A DNA stretch of 64,000 nt from Burkholderia pyrrocinia (GCF_003330765.1 NZ_CP024902.1:2046001-2110000), one strand, 5' to 3'. Shown: positions 35,105-47,846, counted from the stretch's first letter. Notes: generated by a model from the sequence alone, not told the origin. Numbers and translations: made by a program.

Positions 35105-35857
35105 TTACTGCCCCTGCTGTTGCTGCTGCTTGGCCTTCTCGGCCGCTTCCTGCTGACGCCGCTCGACATCGGCCTTGTGCTGCGCGGCTTCCTTCTGCTT
35201 CTGCTCGTAGCGCGCGGCGTTGTCCGAGCGCTCCTGCGCCTTCTGCGTCGCCTGCTGGTGCGCCTGGTCGAGCTTGTGCTGGAAGTCGGCCTGCTTCTGG
35301 TCGTATGCCTGCTTGCTCGCCGCGCGCTGCGGCCCTTCCGCGCCGCGCTGCGCCTGCTTCAGTGCATTCTGCTCCTGCTTGTCGCGGAACGCGGCCGCGT
35401 TCGCCGCGTCGTTCGCCGCGCGCTGCGGCGCTTCCGCCGCATTCTGCGCCTGCTTCAGCGCCTGCTGCTGGTCGCGCTGTTGCGCGCGCACCGCGCGCTG
35501 CTCGTCGTCGAGCGCGAGCTGCTCCTGGCGGATGCTCGCCCGCTCGTCGCGCATCTGGTCACGCGCCTTGCCGAGACAGTGATTGACGAAGAATTTGCTG
35601 TAGCAATCGTGCTCGGCCACCGCATAACGATAATCGTTTTCTGCGGAGCGTTGATTGAGCACTTTTTGACGGGCGTCGAAATCCGGTGCGGCGGAGGCCG
35701 CAACAGGCGCGGCCGCGACGGCGTCCGGCGCGGTTGCGCCCGAGGCCTGTGCGAACGCGCCGGAAGGCCCGGCAGACAAAGCCGCGGCGAGCGCTGCGCC
35801 GAGCGCGACGAGAGAAATGCGGGAAGTTGGCAACGTCGTAGGAAAGCTGCGGGACAT
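35105..35857 (-). CDS. Secreted coiled-coil protein of unknown function
   Basis: The 250-residue product has a signal peptide (residues 1-36, ending GAFAQA), an Ala-rich linker, a globular section with two cysteines ([12 protein letters not shown]) and then a long Gln/Ala/Lys-rich helix. Two copies of a roughly 30-residue unit, each starting ALKQAQ and containing PQRAA, are visible around residues 130-190. The helical C-terminus is likely a periplasmic coiled coil, perhaps a spacer or scaffold. I do not recognise the family. It is divergent from tex. Confidence 0.7.
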   Translation of the reverse strand: MSRSFPTTLPTSRISLVALGAALAAALSAGPSGAFAQASGATAPDAVAAAPVAASAAPDFDARQKVLNQRSAENDYRYAVAEHDCYSKFFVNHCLGKARDQMRDERASIRQEQLALDDEQRAVRAQQRDQQQALKQAQNAAEAPQRAANDAANAAAFRDKQEQNALKQAQRGAEGPQRAASKQAYDQKQADFQHKLDQAHQQATQKAQERSDNAARYEQKQKEAAQHKADVERRQQEAAEKAKQQQQQGQ

Positions 35858-36017
35858 GTGTCAAATTCTATCACCCCCGGCTGGACGCTCCGCCATTTAT
35901 GGCAAAATGCCCCGCTTCACTCACCCGCGGCATCTGGTCCGGCGGGCCCGCCATGCAGCCCGCCGCTCCGGGCCAGCCGGCCCGCGCCGCGATTTCAGCA
36001 GGCAGATCAACCACGAC

Positions 36018-38345
36018 ATGACGGAAACCGTAGCACTCAAGATCGTACAGCGCATCGCCACCGAACTGTCCGTCCAGCCGCGCCAGGTCGCCGCGGCCGT
36101 GCAACTCCTCGACGAAGGCTCGACCGTTCCGTTCATTGCCCGGTACCGCAAGGAAGTGACCGGCAACCTGGACGATACGCAGTTGCGCCAGCTCGAGGAA
36201 CGCCTCCTGTATCTGCGCGAACTCGAGGATCGCCGCGCGGCGATCCTGTCGAGCATCGACGAACAGGGCAAGCTGACCGACGAGCTGCGCGCCGCGATCG
36301 ACGCGGCCGACAGCAAGCAGGTGCTCGAAGACCTTTATCTGCCGTACAAGCCGAAGCGCCGCACGCGTGCGCAGATCGCCCGCGAGGCCGGCCTCGAGCC
36401 GCTCGCGCAGGCGCTGCTCGCGAACCCGCTGCTCGACCCGCTGGCCGAGGCGGCCGCGTATGTCGACGCCGACAAGGGCGTCGCCGACGTGAAGGCCGCG
36501 CTCGACGGCGCGCGCGACATCCTGTCCGAACAGTTCGGCGAGACGGCCGAGCTGCTCGGCAAGCTGCGCGACTACCTGCACAACCAGGGTGTCGTGTCGT
36601 CGGCCGTCGTCGAGGGCAAGGAAAACGACGAAAGCGAGAAATTCCGCGACTATTACGACTACGCGGAAACGATCAAGACCGTGCCGTCGCACCGCGCGCT
36701 CGCGCTGTTCCGCGGCCGCAACGCGGGCATCCTGACGGTCAAGCTCGGCCTCGGCGAAGAGCTCGACGTGCAGGTGCCGCACCCCGGCGAGGCGATGATC
36801 GCGCGCCATTTCGGCATCGCGAACCAGAACCGCCCGGCCGATAAATGGCTGTCGGACGTGTGCCGCTGGTGCTGGCGTGTGAAGGTGCAGCCGCACATCG
36901 AGAACGAACTGCTCACGCAACTGCGCGAAACGGCCGAAACCGAAGCGATCCGCGTGTTCGCGCGCAACCTGAACGACCTGCTGCTGGCGGCGCCGGCCGG
37001 CCCGAAGGCCGTGATCGGTCTCGACCCCGGACTGCGCACGGGCGTGAAGGTCGCGGTCGTCGACCGCACCGGCAAGGTGCTCGCGACCGACACGATCTAC
37101 CCGCACGAGCCGCGCCGCGACTGGGACGGCTCGATCGCGAAGCTCGCGCGCATCGCCGCGCAAACTCAAGCCGAACTGATCAGCATCGGCAACGGCACCG
37201 CGTCGCGCGAAACCGACAAGCTCGCGAGCGAACTGATCGCGAAACACCCGGAACTGCGCCTGCAGAAGATCGTCGTGTCGGAAGCCGGCGCGTCGGTCTA
37301 CTCGGCGTCCGAGCTCGCCGCGAAGGAATTCCCCGAGCTCGACGTGACGCTGCGCGGCGCCGTGTCGATCGCGCGCCGCCTGCAGGACCCGCTCGCCGAG
37401 CTCGTGAAGATCGAGCCGAAAGCGATCGGCGTCGGCCAGTACCAGCACGACGTGAACCAGCGCGAACTCGCCCGCTCGCTCGATGCTGTCGTCGAGGATT
37501 GCGTGAACGCGGTGGGCGTCGACGCGAACACGGCGTCCGCCCCGCTGCTCGCACGCGTGTCGGGCCTGAACGCGACGCTCGCGCGCAACATCGTCGACTA
37601 CCGCGATGCGAACGGTCCGTTCCCGTCGCGCGAGCACCTGCGCAAGGTGCCGCGCCTCGGCGACAAGACGTTCGAACAGGCCGCCGGCTTCCTGCGCATC
37701 ACCGGCGGCGAGAATCCGCTCGATCGCTCGTCGGTGCACCCGGAAGCCTATCCGGTCGTCGAGCGGATGCTCGCGAAGATCAGCAAGCGCATCGACGACG
37801 TGCTCGGCAACCGCGAAGCGCTGTCGGGCCTGTCCCCGACGGAATTTGTCGACGAACGTTTCGGCCTGCCGACCGTACGCGACATCCTGTCCGAACTGGA
37901 GAAGCCGGGCCGCGATCCGCGCCCGGAATTCAAGACCGCGACGTTCCGCGAAGGCGTCGAGAAGGTGTCGGATCTCGTGCCGGGCATGACGCTCGAAGGG
38001 GTCGTGACGAACGTCGCCGCGTTCGGCGCGTTCGTGGATATCGGCGTCCATCAGGACGGCCTCGTCCACGTGTCCGCGATGTCGACAAAGTTCATCAAGG
38101 ATCCGCACGAAGTCGTGAAGGCCGGCCAGGTCGTCAAGGTAAAGGTGCTGGACGTCGACGTGAAGCGCCAGCGCATTGCGCTGACGATGCGCCTCGACGA
38201 CGACGCGGCAGCGCCCGGCATGCCGTCACGCGGCGGCCAGGATCGCGGCAACGCCGGGCGCGGCGCCGCCGCACGCCCGCCGCGTTCGCGCGAGCCGGAA
38301 CCATCCGGCGCAATGGCTGCGGCATTCGCGAAGCTGAAGCGCTGA
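36018..38345 (+). CDS. tex: Tex family transcription accessory protein
   Basis: The 775-residue RNA-binding protein matches Tex: an N-terminal helical domain ([17 protein letters not shown]), a YqgF-like RNase H fold ([18 protein letters not shown]), a double helix-hairpin-helix region ([15 protein letters not shown]) and a C-terminal S1 domain ([29 protein letters not shown]). Tex modulates transcription elongation and toxin gene expression in several species. The start at 36018 gives the family N-terminus; longer in-frame sequence upstream is not homologous. A terminator follows. Confidence 0.94.
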   Translation: MTETVALKIVQRIATELSVQPRQVAAAVQLLDEGSTVPFIARYRKEVTGNLDDTQLRQLEERLLYLRELEDRRAAILSSIDEQGKLTDELRAAIDAADSKQVLEDLYLPYKPKRRTRAQIAREAGLEPLAQALLANPLLDPLAEAAAYVDADKGVADVKAALDGARDILSEQFGETAELLGKLRDYLHNQGVVSSAVVEGKENDESEKFRDYYDYAETIKTVPSHRALALFRGRNAGILTVKLGLGEELDVQVPHPGEAMIARHFGIANQNRPADKWLSDVCRWCWRVKVQPHIENELLTQLRETAETEAIRVFARNLNDLLLAAPAGPKAVIGLDPGLRTGVKVAVVDRTGKVLATDTIYPHEPRRDWDGSIAKLARIAAQTQAELISIGNGTASRETDKLASELIAKHPELRLQKIVVSEAGASVYSASELAAKEFPELDVTLRGAVSIARRLQDPLAELVKIEPKAIGVGQYQHDVNQRELARSLDAVVEDCVNAVGVDANTASAPLLARVSGLNATLARNIVDYRDANGPFPSREHLRKVPRLGDKTFEQAAGFLRITGGENPLDRSSVHPEAYPVVERMLAKISKRIDDVLGNREALSGLSPTEFVDERFGLPTVRDILSELEKPGRDPRPEFKTATFREGVEKVSDLVPGMTLEGVVTNVAAFGAFVDIGVHQDGLVHVSAMSTKFIKDPHEVVKAGQVVKVKVLDVDVKRQRIALTMRLDDDAAAPGMPSRGGQDRGNAGRGAAARPPRSREPEPSGAMAAAFAKLKR

Positions 38346-38370
38346 GCACGCGAAAGCCATCGACGCACGA

Positions 38371-38397
38371 AAAGCCCGCCGAAAGGCGGGCATTTTC
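38371..38397. terminator. Bidirectional terminator after tex
   Basis: GCCCGCC, loop GAAA, GGCGGGC is a 7-bp stem with a stable tetraloop. It is followed by ATTTTCATT on the plus strand and by TTTTCG on the minus strand. It lies about 30 bp past the tex stop. Confidence 0.8.
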
Positions 38398-38605
38398 ATT
38401 GCTGCCGCGAGAGGTGCGCACGGCTCGATGCGTGCTTGCGCCTGCGGGCAGGTAGTCGGCTATCGGATTGGCGTGTGAGGACGGCTTGTGCAGAATACGC
38501 AGCGCCATGCGGCTGCGTGTACGGCCGGCAATGCGAACGATCGCGGCCTGTTCCTGCGGTCGACAGACGCGGCGCGCGGCCAGACGGCCCGCGCGCCGCG
38601 CCCGG

Positions 38606-40522
38606 TCAGATCTCGATCTTCGTGCCGAGCTCGACGACGCGGTTCGCCGGAATCGAGAAGAAGTCGGTCGGCTTCGCGGCATTCTGATGCATCCACGCGA
38701 ACACGCGCTCGCGCCAGATAGACATCCCGGGCAGATGCGTCGGCACGACCGTTTCGCGCGCGAGGAAGAACGACGTATCCATCAGTTCGAACGTCATGTC
38801 GCGCGTGCGACCGAATTCCTCGATCACGGCCTTCACGTCCGGCGTCTCGTTGAAGCCGTACTCGGCCTTGACGATGTATAGCCCGCCGCCCGCATCACGC
38901 GAACTCAGGCGCTTGTCGTCGCGCACGTAAGGAATGTCGCGCGTGACGAACGTCAGGAAAATGGTCCGCTCGTGCAGCACCTTGTTGTGCTTCAGGTTGT
39001 GCAACAGGCTGACGGGCACGAGCTTGTCGTTGCCGGTCAGGTAGATCGCGGTGCCCGACACGCGATGCGGCGGATGCGCGAGCAGCCCCTGCAGGAACGG
39101 CTCGAGCGGAATACCATCGGCTGCCGTGCGCTCCTTGACGATGTGGCGCCCCTTGTACCAGGTCATCAGCAGGAAGAACAGCAGCGCGCCGATGCCGAGC
39201 GGCAGCCAGCCGCCCTGCGCGACCTTCAGCAGGTTCGCGCCGAAAAAGCCCAGGTCGATCGCGAGGAACACCGCGATGATCGCGCCGACCAGCAGCCGGT
39301 TCCAGTTCCACACCTTCACCATCACGACGCAGGCGAGCACGGTCGTGATCACCATCGTTGCCGTCACCGCGATGCCGTACGCGGCCGCGAGGTTGTCGGA
39401 ACTCTTGAAGCCGACCACGATGCAGAGGATCACGAACAGAAGCAGCCAGTTCACGACCGGCACGTAGATCTGGCCAATCGCGAGTTCCGACGTATGCAGC
39501 ACCTTCATGCGCGGCACGTAGCCGAGCTGGATCGCCTGCGACGTCAGCGAATATGCGCCCGAGATCACGGCCTGCGACGCGATCACGGTCGCGACCGTCG
39601 ACAGCACGACGAGCGGCAGCAGCCCCCACTCCGGCGCCAGCAGGAAGAATGGGTTCTCGATCGCTTTCGGATTCTGGATCAGCAATGCGCCCTGGCCGAA
39701 GTAGTTCAGCACGAGCGACGGCATCACGAGGCCGTATGCGGCGAGGCGGATCGGCTTCGCGCCGAAGTGACCCATGTCCGCGTAGAGCGCTTCTGCGCCG
39801 GTCAGCACCAGCACGACCGAGCCGAGCACGACGTAGGCCTGCAGCAGGTGATCGGCCATGAACGACGCCGCGTAATACGGGTTGATTGCCGCGATGATGC
39901 CCGGCACGCGCACGATGTGGTACACGCCGAGTGCCGCGATCACGACGAACCACAGCACCATGATCGGGCCGAACAGCTTGCCGACCAGCGCGGTGCCGTG
40001 GCGCTGGATCCAGAACAGCGCGATCAGGATCACGATCGTGATCGGCAGCACGAGGTGGGACAGGTGCGGCGTCGCGATTTCGAGACCTTCGACCGCCGAC
40101 ATCACCGAGATCGCCGGCGTGATCACCGCGTCCCCGTAGAACATGCACGCACCGAATATCCCGAGCGCCATCAGCGCGCCCGCGACGCGGGTCTTCGAGT
40201 CGAGCGGCCGCAGCGACAGCGCCATCAGCGCGAGCACGCCGCCTTCGCCGTTGTTGTCTGCCCGCATCACGAACAGCAGGTACTTGACGCCGACCACCAG
40301 GATGATTGCCCAGAACAGCAGCGAGATCACGCCGAGAATCGAACTTTCGGTGAGCGGAATGCCGTGTGCGGGGCTGAACGCCTCCTTCAGCGAATACAAC
40401 GGGCTTGTGCCGATGTCGCCGAACACGACGCCGATGGCTGCTATCGCCAGCGCCCGCATCGAGTGTTGTTGCGTCGAGTGCGGCGCATGTGCTGCGTTGG
40501 TCGCGTGGATCGTGTCGTTCAT
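38606..40522 (-). CDS. kup: Low-affinity potassium transporter Kup
   Basis: The 638-residue protein belongs to the Kup/HAK/KT family of proton-coupled potassium symporters. About twelve membrane segments fill residues 25-455, starting with the family motif [19 protein letters not shown], and a cytoplasmic C-terminal domain follows. The region [18 protein letters not shown] is also conserved. Start ATG 40522 gives [12 protein letters not shown]; a longer frame upstream is not homologous. It is monocistronic by the spacing (over 250 bp on either side). A gap of 260 bp separates it from tex. Confidence 0.94.
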   Translation of the reverse strand: MNDTIHATNAAHAPHSTQQHSMRALAIAAIGVVFGDIGTSPLYSLKEAFSPAHGIPLTESSILGVISLLFWAIILVVGVKYLLFVMRADNNGEGGVLALMALSLRPLDSKTRVAGALMALGIFGACMFYGDAVITPAISVMSAVEGLEIATPHLSHLVLPITIVILIALFWIQRHGTALVGKLFGPIMVLWFVVIAALGVYHIVRVPGIIAAINPYYAASFMADHLLQAYVVLGSVVLVLTGAEALYADMGHFGAKPIRLAAYGLVMPSLVLNYFGQGALLIQNPKAIENPFFLLAPEWGLLPLVVLSTVATVIASQAVISGAYSLTSQAIQLGYVPRMKVLHTSELAIGQIYVPVVNWLLLFVILCIVVGFKSSDNLAAAYGIAVTATMVITTVLACVVMVKVWNWNRLLVGAIIAVFLAIDLGFFGANLLKVAQGGWLPLGIGALLFFLLMTWYKGRHIVKERTAADGIPLEPFLQGLLAHPPHRVSGTAIYLTGNDKLVPVSLLHNLKHNKVLHERTIFLTFVTRDIPYVRDDKRLSSRDAGGGLYIVKAEYGFNETPDVKAVIEEFGRTRDMTFELMDTSFFLARETVVPTHLPGMSIWRERVFAWMHQNAAKPTDFFSIPANRVVELGTKIEI

Positions 40523-40732
40523 ATGAAGCGTAATAATCGGGTCCGGGTCGGACAAAACGAGCGCTATTCTACTCGCGCCCCCGTGAAACGCCGCCCTGCT
40601 CTGTTGCCGTGGAGCCACGTGATCCACGCTGCGCATGCAATCCGGCGCGAGCTGTGGCAGGGCTGCCATCATAGCCGGGGCTGCGCCGTCTGCCTATCGG
40701 GTACGCTGCGCGGCGCACCCGGCGCGCCAATG

Positions 40733-40758
40733 AAAAACGGCGCCGCAAGCGGCGCCGT
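40733..40758 (-). terminator. Terminator of the phosphoribosyltransferase gene
   Basis: ACGGCGCCGC and GCGGCGCCGT form a 10-bp stem around AA, followed on the minus strand by TTTTTCATT. It lies about 30 bp after the stop of the gene at 40788. Confidence 0.8.
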
Positions 40759-40787
40759 ACAAGGCTTTCCTTCGATCGGCCGGCCGC

Positions 40788-41384
40788 TTACGCGCCCGAA
40801 CCGTCGCGCTGCGCGCGACCGCGCTTGATCCACGCCTCGAGGTTGTGCGGACGAACCGTGTCCCACTCCTCGAACGGCTGATGAATCCACGGATTCGTCG
40901 GCAGATACTGCACGTGATAGTCGGGCTTGACCTTCGAGCAACCCTTGTACCAGAGCACCGCCGAGCGCACGGCCGTGACGGCCGGATAGCGCTCCTTCAG
41001 GTGCTCCTGCACGCGTGCGAGCGTGACGCCCGAATCGACGAGATCGTCGACGAGCAGCACGTTGCCCGCGAGGTTGCCGCGCGTCATCGTGATGTACTGG
41101 GCGATATCGAGATTGCCCTGCTCGGTGCCGGCCGCTTCCCGATACGAGCTCGTCGCGAGGATCGCGAGCGGCACATCGTAGATGCGCGACAGTTGATCGC
41201 CAACCCGCAGACCGCCGCGGGCAAGGCACAGGATCTGGTCGAACTTCCAGCCGGATCCATGCACCTGCAGCGCGAGCAGCTCGATCAGCCGGTGATATTC
41301 GTCCCAGCCTACCCACAGGTTCTTGTCGTCGTTGCGCGGATCGGTCATCACGATTTCCACGGTCGTCGTATTTTCCTGCGTCAT
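40788..41384 (-). CDS. Purine phosphoribosyltransferase
   Basis: The 198-residue enzyme has the type I phosphoribosyltransferase PRPP loop VLLVDDLVDSGVT and an upstream RGGLRVGDQLS segment. It is closest to hypoxanthine or xanthine-guanine salvage enzymes (GPT-like). It starts 6 bases after the purA stop, which fits purine salvage coexpressed with AMP synthesis. The exact base preference is uncertain, so no symbol is given. The PYHVQYLPTN region, where the base would be recognised, is unlike E. coli Gpt. Confidence 0.85.
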   Translation of the reverse strand: MTQENTTTVEIVMTDPRNDDKNLWVGWDEYHRLIELLALQVHGSGWKFDQILCLARGGLRVGDQLSRIYDVPLAILATSSYREAAGTEQGNLDIAQYITMTRGNLAGNVLLVDDLVDSGVTLARVQEHLKERYPAVTAVRSAVLWYKGCSKVKPDYHVQYLPTNPWIHQPFEEWDTVRPHNLEAWIKRGRAQRDGSGA

Positions 41385-41390
41385 CGAGTC

Positions 41391-42746
<1,356 letters not shown>

Positions 42747-42850
42747 TTAGCTGGTTAAAAACGTATTCTACCTAGGTTCGCGGGCGATTCCGATTTTTTC
42801 CGTTTCGCTTCAACGATATGCACGCCGAAGCACGGCCCGCGAACGCCTGT

Positions 42851-43999
42851 TTATCGGGGTTCGACCACCCATACACCGTTGCGCTCGACGAGCGAACGGT
42901 CGCATGCGAACTCGTCGAGCACGTGGTCGTGGCCCGGCAGCGCCTGGATCACGACCTCGCCCGCATCGCGCAGCGCCGCAACGGCCGCGCGCAGCGCATC
43001 GTCTTGTACCCACGGCGCGAGAATCGCTGTGCCGCGCGCCTCGACCGGCGAAATCCGCGCGAGCTCGCGCAGGTCGAGCGAGAAGCCCGTTGCCGGACGG
43101 GCACGGCCATACGCCTGGCCGACATGGTCGTAGCGGCCGCCGCGCGCGATCGCGTTCGGCACACCGTCGATGTAGGCACTGAACATCGCGCCGCTGTGGT
43201 ACGCATAGCCGCGCAGGTCGGCGAGGTCGATTGCCACTTCGGCGCCCTTCGCCTGCGCCGCGAGCTGCGCCAGATCGTCGAGCGCCCGCGTGATTTCAGG
43301 CAGCACCGGCAACCGCGTGCGCGCCTCGGCAAGCACGCTCGCGTCGCCGTAGAGGTGCGGCAGCGCGCGCAGCGCTGCGCGCGTATCGGCGCCGAGATCG
43401 TCGGTGAGTTCGTTCAGCAGCGGCACGTCCTTGCCCGACAGCGCGTCGTACAGCGACTCGCCGCGCTCGGCGGCCTGCGCATCGCGCGCCAGCAGCGCCG
43501 CGAGCACGCCCGCATGGCCCAGGTCGAGACGGATGCGCGACAGGCCCGCGAGATGCAGCGAATCGAGCATCAGTTGCTGGATCTCGAGATCGGCTTCCAG
43601 CCCGGCATGCCCGTAGATTTCGGCGCCGATCTGGATCTGCTCGCGCGTCGCATGCAGGCCTCGCGGGCGCGTATGCATCACGTGGCCCGCATAGCAGAGG
43701 CGCGTCACGCCCTGACGGTTCAACAGGTGCGCATCGATCCGCGCGACCTGCGGCGTGATGTCCGCGCGCAGGCCGAGCGTGCGGCCCGACAACTGGTCGA
43801 CCAGCTTGAAGGTGCGCAGGCGCAGATCGGCGCCGCCGCTCGTCAACAGCGACTCGAGATACTCGAGCAGCGGCGGCATCACCATTTCATAGCCGTACGA
43901 ACGGAAGCGGTCGAGCAGCCTGCGGCGCAGCTCCTCGATCTTGCGCGCTTCCGACGGCAGTACGTCGGCGATATTCTCGGGAAGTAACCAGGTCGACAT
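42851..43999 (-). CDS. hisZ: ATP phosphoribosyltransferase regulatory subunit HisZ
   Basis: The 382-residue protein is a catalytically inactive paralogue of histidyl-tRNA synthetase that activates the short form of HisG. It keeps the class II synthetase core ([45 protein letters not shown]) but lacks a tRNA-anticodon domain. HisG itself is not in the window; hisS, the true synthetase, is 8 kb away in the same gene cluster. Start 43999 gives [15 protein letters not shown], the usual N-terminus. It is preceded by the DUF2065 gene. Confidence 0.93.
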   Translation of the reverse strand: MSTWLLPENIADVLPSEARKIEELRRRLLDRFRSYGYEMVMPPLLEYLESLLTSGGADLRLRTFKLVDQLSGRTLGLRADITPQVARIDAHLLNRQGVTRLCYAGHVMHTRPRGLHATREQIQIGAEIYGHAGLEADLEIQQLMLDSLHLAGLSRIRLDLGHAGVLAALLARDAQAAERGESLYDALSGKDVPLLNELTDDLGADTRAALRALPHLYGDASVLAEARTRLPVLPEITRALDDLAQLAAQAKGAEVAIDLADLRGYAYHSGAMFSAYIDGVPNAIARGGRYDHVGQAYGRARPATGFSLDLRELARISPVEARGTAILAPWVQDDALRAAVAALRDAGEVVIQALPGHDHVLDEFACDRSLVERNGVWVVEPR

Positions 44000-44100
44000 C
44001 GGTACGGTCCTACGACGGGAAACAGCGCGCGACACGCGCGCCGCGATATGAATCGGAAATTCGGAATCGGGCGGGACGAACGGCGGATGCGCCGTCCGGA

Positions 44101-44292
44101 TCAGGTGGCGAGCAGCAGCAGCACGAGCCCGAGCACCATCACGATCAGCCCGCCGATCCGGATATGATGCGGCGGCCGCTCAGCTATTCTACGAAACGTG
44201 TCGCGCCAGGCGACGGGAAACACGAAGGGGAACGCCCCCTCGATGATCAGCATCAGCGCTACTGCGAGCAACAACGAGCCAGCCAGGTCCAT
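44101..44292 (-). CDS. DUF2065 small membrane protein
   Basis: The 63-residue protein has two hydrophobic helices: [18 protein letters not shown] near the start and [14 protein letters not shown] at the end, separated by [16 protein letters not shown]. This is the DUF2065 family, commonly found between hflC and hisZ in proteobacteria. It lies 36 bp after the hflC stop, so it is probably cotranscribed with hflKC. Function is unknown; membrane location is inferred. Confidence 0.85.
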   Translation of the reverse strand: MDLAGSLLLAVALMLIIEGAFPFVFPVAWRDTFRRIAERPPHHIRIGGLIVMVLGLVLLLLAT

Positions 44293-44328
44293 GCGAGCGA
44301 CGGCGCCGCTCGACGCGGCGCCCCAAGG

Positions 44329-45228
44329 TCAGTGTTTGCGGGGAGCAGGCGCCGCCGGTGCGGCACCGCCCGTCGGGCTGCGCATGAAGCGGAAGAACTC
44401 GCTGTCGGGATCGACGACGATGATGTCGTTGCGCTTGAACGTGTTCCGGTAGGCCTGCAGGCTCGCGTAGAACTGATAGAACTGCGGATCGCGGCCGAAC
44501 GCGTCGGCGGCAATCGTCGCAGCCTTCGCGTCGCCCTCGCCCTTGATCGTCTGCGCGGACTTGTACGCGTTCGCGAGCACGGCCTGCTGCTCGCGTTCGG
44601 CGTCGGCCTTGATCTGCTCGACGTCGGCCGCGCCTTCCGCACGCACCTGCGCCGCCTGATCGCGCAGCGCGCCGATCATCCGTTGATAGACGGCGTCCGT
44701 CTGCGCGGCCGGCAAGTCGACGCGCGTCAGCTGGACGTCGACCACGTCGACGCCGAAACCGGACGCCTTCGCCTTCGCCACGTCGCGAGCCGCATCGGCG
44801 ATCGCGCGCTGGCCGCCGAGGGCGTCGTCGAGCGCGTGCTTGCCGAACGCGTCGCCGAGTGCGCTCTTCAGCGCGCCGGCCAGGCGTTCGGCAGCCGCCG
44901 CCGGGTCGCCGCCCGTCGCCGTGAAATATTTCATCGGATCGCTGATCCGGTACTTCACCGCATAGGCGACGAGCAGGTCGTGCTTGTCTTCGGTTGCCAG
45001 TTGCAGCGGATCGGACGACTCGAGCGATTGCAGGCGCGTGTCGATCAGCGTGGCCGTCTGCAGCGGCGGCGGCAGCTTGAAATGGATGCCGGGGCCCGCC
45101 AGTTCGGGCTGCGCGCCGTCGCGGCCCGACAGCACGACCGTATGGCGCGGATCGACGGTGAGGACCGTCGAGGATGCCGCGAAGGCAACGATCACGATTG
45201 CGACGACGAGCGCAATGATTCGGTTCAT
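44329..45228 (-). CDS. hflC: HflC, subunit of the FtsH-regulating HflKC complex
   Basis: The 299-residue SPFH/prohibitin protein has an N-terminal membrane segment (IIALVVAIVIVAFAASSTVLTV), the SPFH domain and a helical C-terminus. HflK and HflC form a cage around FtsH in the inner membrane and limit its proteolysis. The C-terminal KIEGDAK-like region (IKGEGDAKAATIAADAF) is typical. It starts 15 bp after the hflK stop and is cotranscribed with it. Confidence 0.94.
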   Translation of the reverse strand: MNRIIALVVAIVIVAFAASSTVLTVDPRHTVVLSGRDGAQPELAGPGIHFKLPPPLQTATLIDTRLQSLESSDPLQLATEDKHDLLVAYAVKYRISDPMKYFTATGGDPAAAAERLAGALKSALGDAFGKHALDDALGGQRAIADAARDVAKAKASGFGVDVVDVQLTRVDLPAAQTDAVYQRMIGALRDQAAQVRAEGAADVEQIKADAEREQQAVLANAYKSAQTIKGEGDAKAATIAADAFGRDPQFYQFYASLQAYRNTFKRNDIIVVDPDSEFFRFMRSPTGGAAPAAPAPRKH

Positions 45229-45243
45229 GTTCTGCGCTCCCCG

Positions 45244-46563
45244 TTACTTCAGATCGTCTTCGCGCGACCGGCTGCGAAACGCTTCGCGCGATCGCAGCAC
45301 GTCGCTGCCCGACGCCGCGGCGGCCGCTGCCGCGCTCGCGGGTGCGGCTGCCGCCGGTGCCGACGCCGCATCGGGCGAGGATGCGCCGGCGGGCGCCGCG
45401 GCGTTTTGCCGCCCCTGCTCGACGAGCTTGTCGAGCGGCAGATACACGACGCTGTTGCCGCCCTTGTTGCCGACGAACACCTTCGTTGCGTTCGAATAGA
45501 TTTCCTGCATCGTCTCGAGGTACATCCGCTCGCGGATCACGGCAGGTGCCTTCGAGTACTGCGCGTAGACCTGCTTGAAGCGGTCGGCATCGCCTTCGGC
45601 TTCCGTGACCACGCGACCGGCATACGCGTTCGCTTCGTCGACGAGCTTCGCGGCATCGCCCTGCGCCTTCGGCAGCAGGTCGCTTGCGTACGCCTGCGCG
45701 GCGCGCTTCGCGGCCTCGCGCTCATCGCGCGCCTTCGCGACTTCGCCGTAGGCAGCCTGCGTCTGCTCGGGCGCCGCAACGCTTTGCATCGTGACGGCCG
45801 TCACCTCGAGCCCGGACTGGTAGCGGTCGAGATCGCGCTGGATCGCGGCGGAAAGCTGCTCGCGCAGCGCGTCGCGATCCTGGTTCAGCACGTCGGCCGC
45901 GCTGCGCGTGCCGACGATCGCACGCACCGCGGCCTGTGCGGCCTGCGACACGCTGCGCTCGGGATCGACGCTGCGGAACAGGTAATCGGTCGCGGAACGG
46001 ATCCGGTACTGGACGATGAAGCGCACGTCGACGATGTCGGCATCGCGCGTCAGCATCGCCGCTTCCTTCACGTTTGCGAGACGCACGACGTTGTTGCGTC
46101 CGATCTCGACCGAACGGACCTGCGACGTATCGACGATCTCGTGCGACGCGAACGGATACGGCGCGCGCCAGTGCACCCCCTGGCCGACCGTGCCCGACAG
46201 CTTGCCGAACTGCAGCACGACGCCCGTCTGGCCATCCTGCACGACGAACAGCCCGCTGCCGGCATAGACCGCGACCAGCACGCCGATCACGATGCCGACG
46301 CCGACCCGCGCGGCCCGCCCGTTGTCGGGACGGAAGCCGTTGCCGCCCTTGCCGCCGAAAAGGCCGTTCAGGCGCCGGTTGAAGTTGCGCCACATCTCGT
46401 CGAGATCCGGTGGACCATCACCGTCGCCGCCTTGCGGACGCTTCGATTCGTTCGCCCGGGGACGGGATCCGCCATTGCCTTCGCCACGTCCCCAGCGGGG
46501 ATCGTTGCTCGACAGCAAGGCGCGCATCCGCCGCCAGGTACTCCGCTCGTTGTATTCGTTCAC
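45244..46563 (-). CDS. hflK: HflK, subunit of the FtsH-regulating HflKC complex
   Basis: The 439-residue SPFH protein has a Gly/Arg-rich cytoplasmic N-terminus, one membrane helix (VGVGIVIGVLVAVYAGSGLFVV, about residues 85-106), the SPFH domain and a coiled region. The C-terminal tail is Ala/Pro-rich (about residues 385-420), which is longer than in E. coli HflK. I used the GTG start at 46563 (product MNEYNERSTWRRM), because it matches relatives; no strong ribosome binding site marks it, and ATG at 46527 is an alternative. It is followed by hflC and preceded by hflX. Confidence 0.93.
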   Translation of the reverse strand: MNEYNERSTWRRMRALLSSNDPRWGRGEGNGGSRPRANESKRPQGGDGDGPPDLDEMWRNFNRRLNGLFGGKGGNGFRPDNGRAARVGVGIVIGVLVAVYAGSGLFVVQDGQTGVVLQFGKLSGTVGQGVHWRAPYPFASHEIVDTSQVRSVEIGRNNVVRLANVKEAAMLTRDADIVDVRFIVQYRIRSATDYLFRSVDPERSVSQAAQAAVRAIVGTRSAADVLNQDRDALREQLSAAIQRDLDRYQSGLEVTAVTMQSVAAPEQTQAAYGEVAKARDEREAAKRAAQAYASDLLPKAQGDAAKLVDEANAYAGRVVTEAEGDADRFKQVYAQYSKAPAVIRERMYLETMQEIYSNATKVFVGNKGGNSVVYLPLDKLVEQGRQNAAAPAGASSPDAASAPAAAAPASAAAAAAASGSDVLRSREAFRSRSREDDLK

Positions 46564-46610
46564 CAGAGTTTGTTCACCAGATTAGACGCCGGCGAACCGG
46601 CCGGGACCGG

Positions 46611-47789
46611 TTAGCGCCCGTGTTCGGAAATCGTGTGGTCTTCGTGTGGTCCAGCGGACGCGCCGTCGAGCGGCATCGCGCCGGAAAGGTGTTCCGCGGA
46701 GGCGATTTCGGCGATGGCGGCACGCAACACGTCAAGACCCTGACCGGTGCGCGCGCTCAAAAAGACGCGCGAAATATTACCATACTCATCCCGCTCGACC
46801 GCGTCGCCGCGGGCCGCCAGTTCGGGCACGGCGTCGATCTTGTTGAACACCAGCACCTGCCGGATCGTGTCCGCGCCAATCTCGTGCAGCACGCCGTTGA
46901 CCTGCTCGATCTGTTCGAGCCGGACCGCGCTCGACGCATCGACCACGTGCAGCAGCAGATCCGCGTGGATCGTTTCCTCGAGGGTTGCACGGAACGCGGC
47001 GACGAGTTGGTGAGGCAGCTCGCGGATGAACCCGACCGTATCCGACACGACGATCTGGCCGACCTCGTCGCCGAGGTACACGCGCCGCGACGTCGTGTCG
47101 AGCGTGGCGAACAGCTGGTCGGCCGCGTAGGCCTGCGCTTTCGTCAGCGCATTGAACAGCGTCGACTTGCCCGCGTTCGTATAGCCGACGAGCGATACCG
47201 ACATCGTGCCGCTGCGCGCGCGCTGCCGGCGTTGCGTGCTGTGTTGCCGGCGCAGCCGGTCGAGACGCGACTTCAGCATCTTGATGCGCTCGCCAATCAG
47301 CCGGCGGTCGGTTTCGAGCTGGGTTTCGCCGGGGCCGCGCAGGCCGATACCACCCTTTTGCCGTTCAAGGTGGGTCCACGCACGAATGAGCCGCGTCGAC
47401 AGGTATTGAAGCTGCGCGAGTTCGACCTGCAGCTTGCCTTCGTGGCTGCGGGCACGCTGCGCAAAGATGTCGAGGATGAGACTCGTACGATCGATCACGC
47501 GCCGGTTAAGTGCCCGCTCCAGATTGCGTTGCTGAGCCGGTGCCAGTGCGTGATTGAAGATGACGATTTCGACGTCGTGCGCGTCGCAGGCAAGCCGCAG
47601 TTCTTCGGCTTTGCCGCTGCCGATGAACATCGCGGCATCGGGACTGGAGCGACGGCCCGTGAGGGTGACGGCGGGATGGGCCCCCGCGCTGGAGGCGAGA
47701 AGACTGAGTTCTTCGAGACTGGCTTCGAAATCGGTCTTGCCGAAATCGATGCCGACGAGCGCTGCGTTAATCAAATTTTCGGGTGTCAA
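46611..47789 (-). CDS. hflX: GTPase HflX
   Basis: The 392-residue GTPase binds the 50S subunit and splits stalled ribosomes under stress. The N-terminal HflX domain (SSAGAHPAVTLTGRRSSPDAAMFIGSGKAEEL region) and a G domain with GYTNAGKST, DTVGF and NKID are present. The start is uncertain: TTG at 47789 gives the longest product, but TTG at 47774 (product beginning LINAALVGIDFGK) resembles remembered relatives, and neither has a clear ribosome binding site. It lies directly after hfq. Confidence 0.93.
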   Translation of the reverse strand: MTPENLINAALVGIDFGKTDFEASLEELSLLASSAGAHPAVTLTGRRSSPDAAMFIGSGKAEELRLACDAHDVEIVIFNHALAPAQQRNLERALNRRVIDRTSLILDIFAQRARSHEGKLQVELAQLQYLSTRLIRAWTHLERQKGGIGLRGPGETQLETDRRLIGERIKMLKSRLDRLRRQHSTQRRQRARSGTMSVSLVGYTNAGKSTLFNALTKAQAYAADQLFATLDTTSRRVYLGDEVGQIVVSDTVGFIRELPHQLVAAFRATLEETIHADLLLHVVDASSAVRLEQIEQVNGVLHEIGADTIRQVLVFNKIDAVPELAARGDAVERDEYGNISRVFLSARTGQGLDVLRAAIAEIASAEHLSGAMPLDGASAGPHEDHTISEHGR

Positions 47790-47846
47790 GATAAGGCGGC
47801 TGGCATCGGTCGCTCGCGGCGACCGGATGCCGGCCGCTGCGATAGG

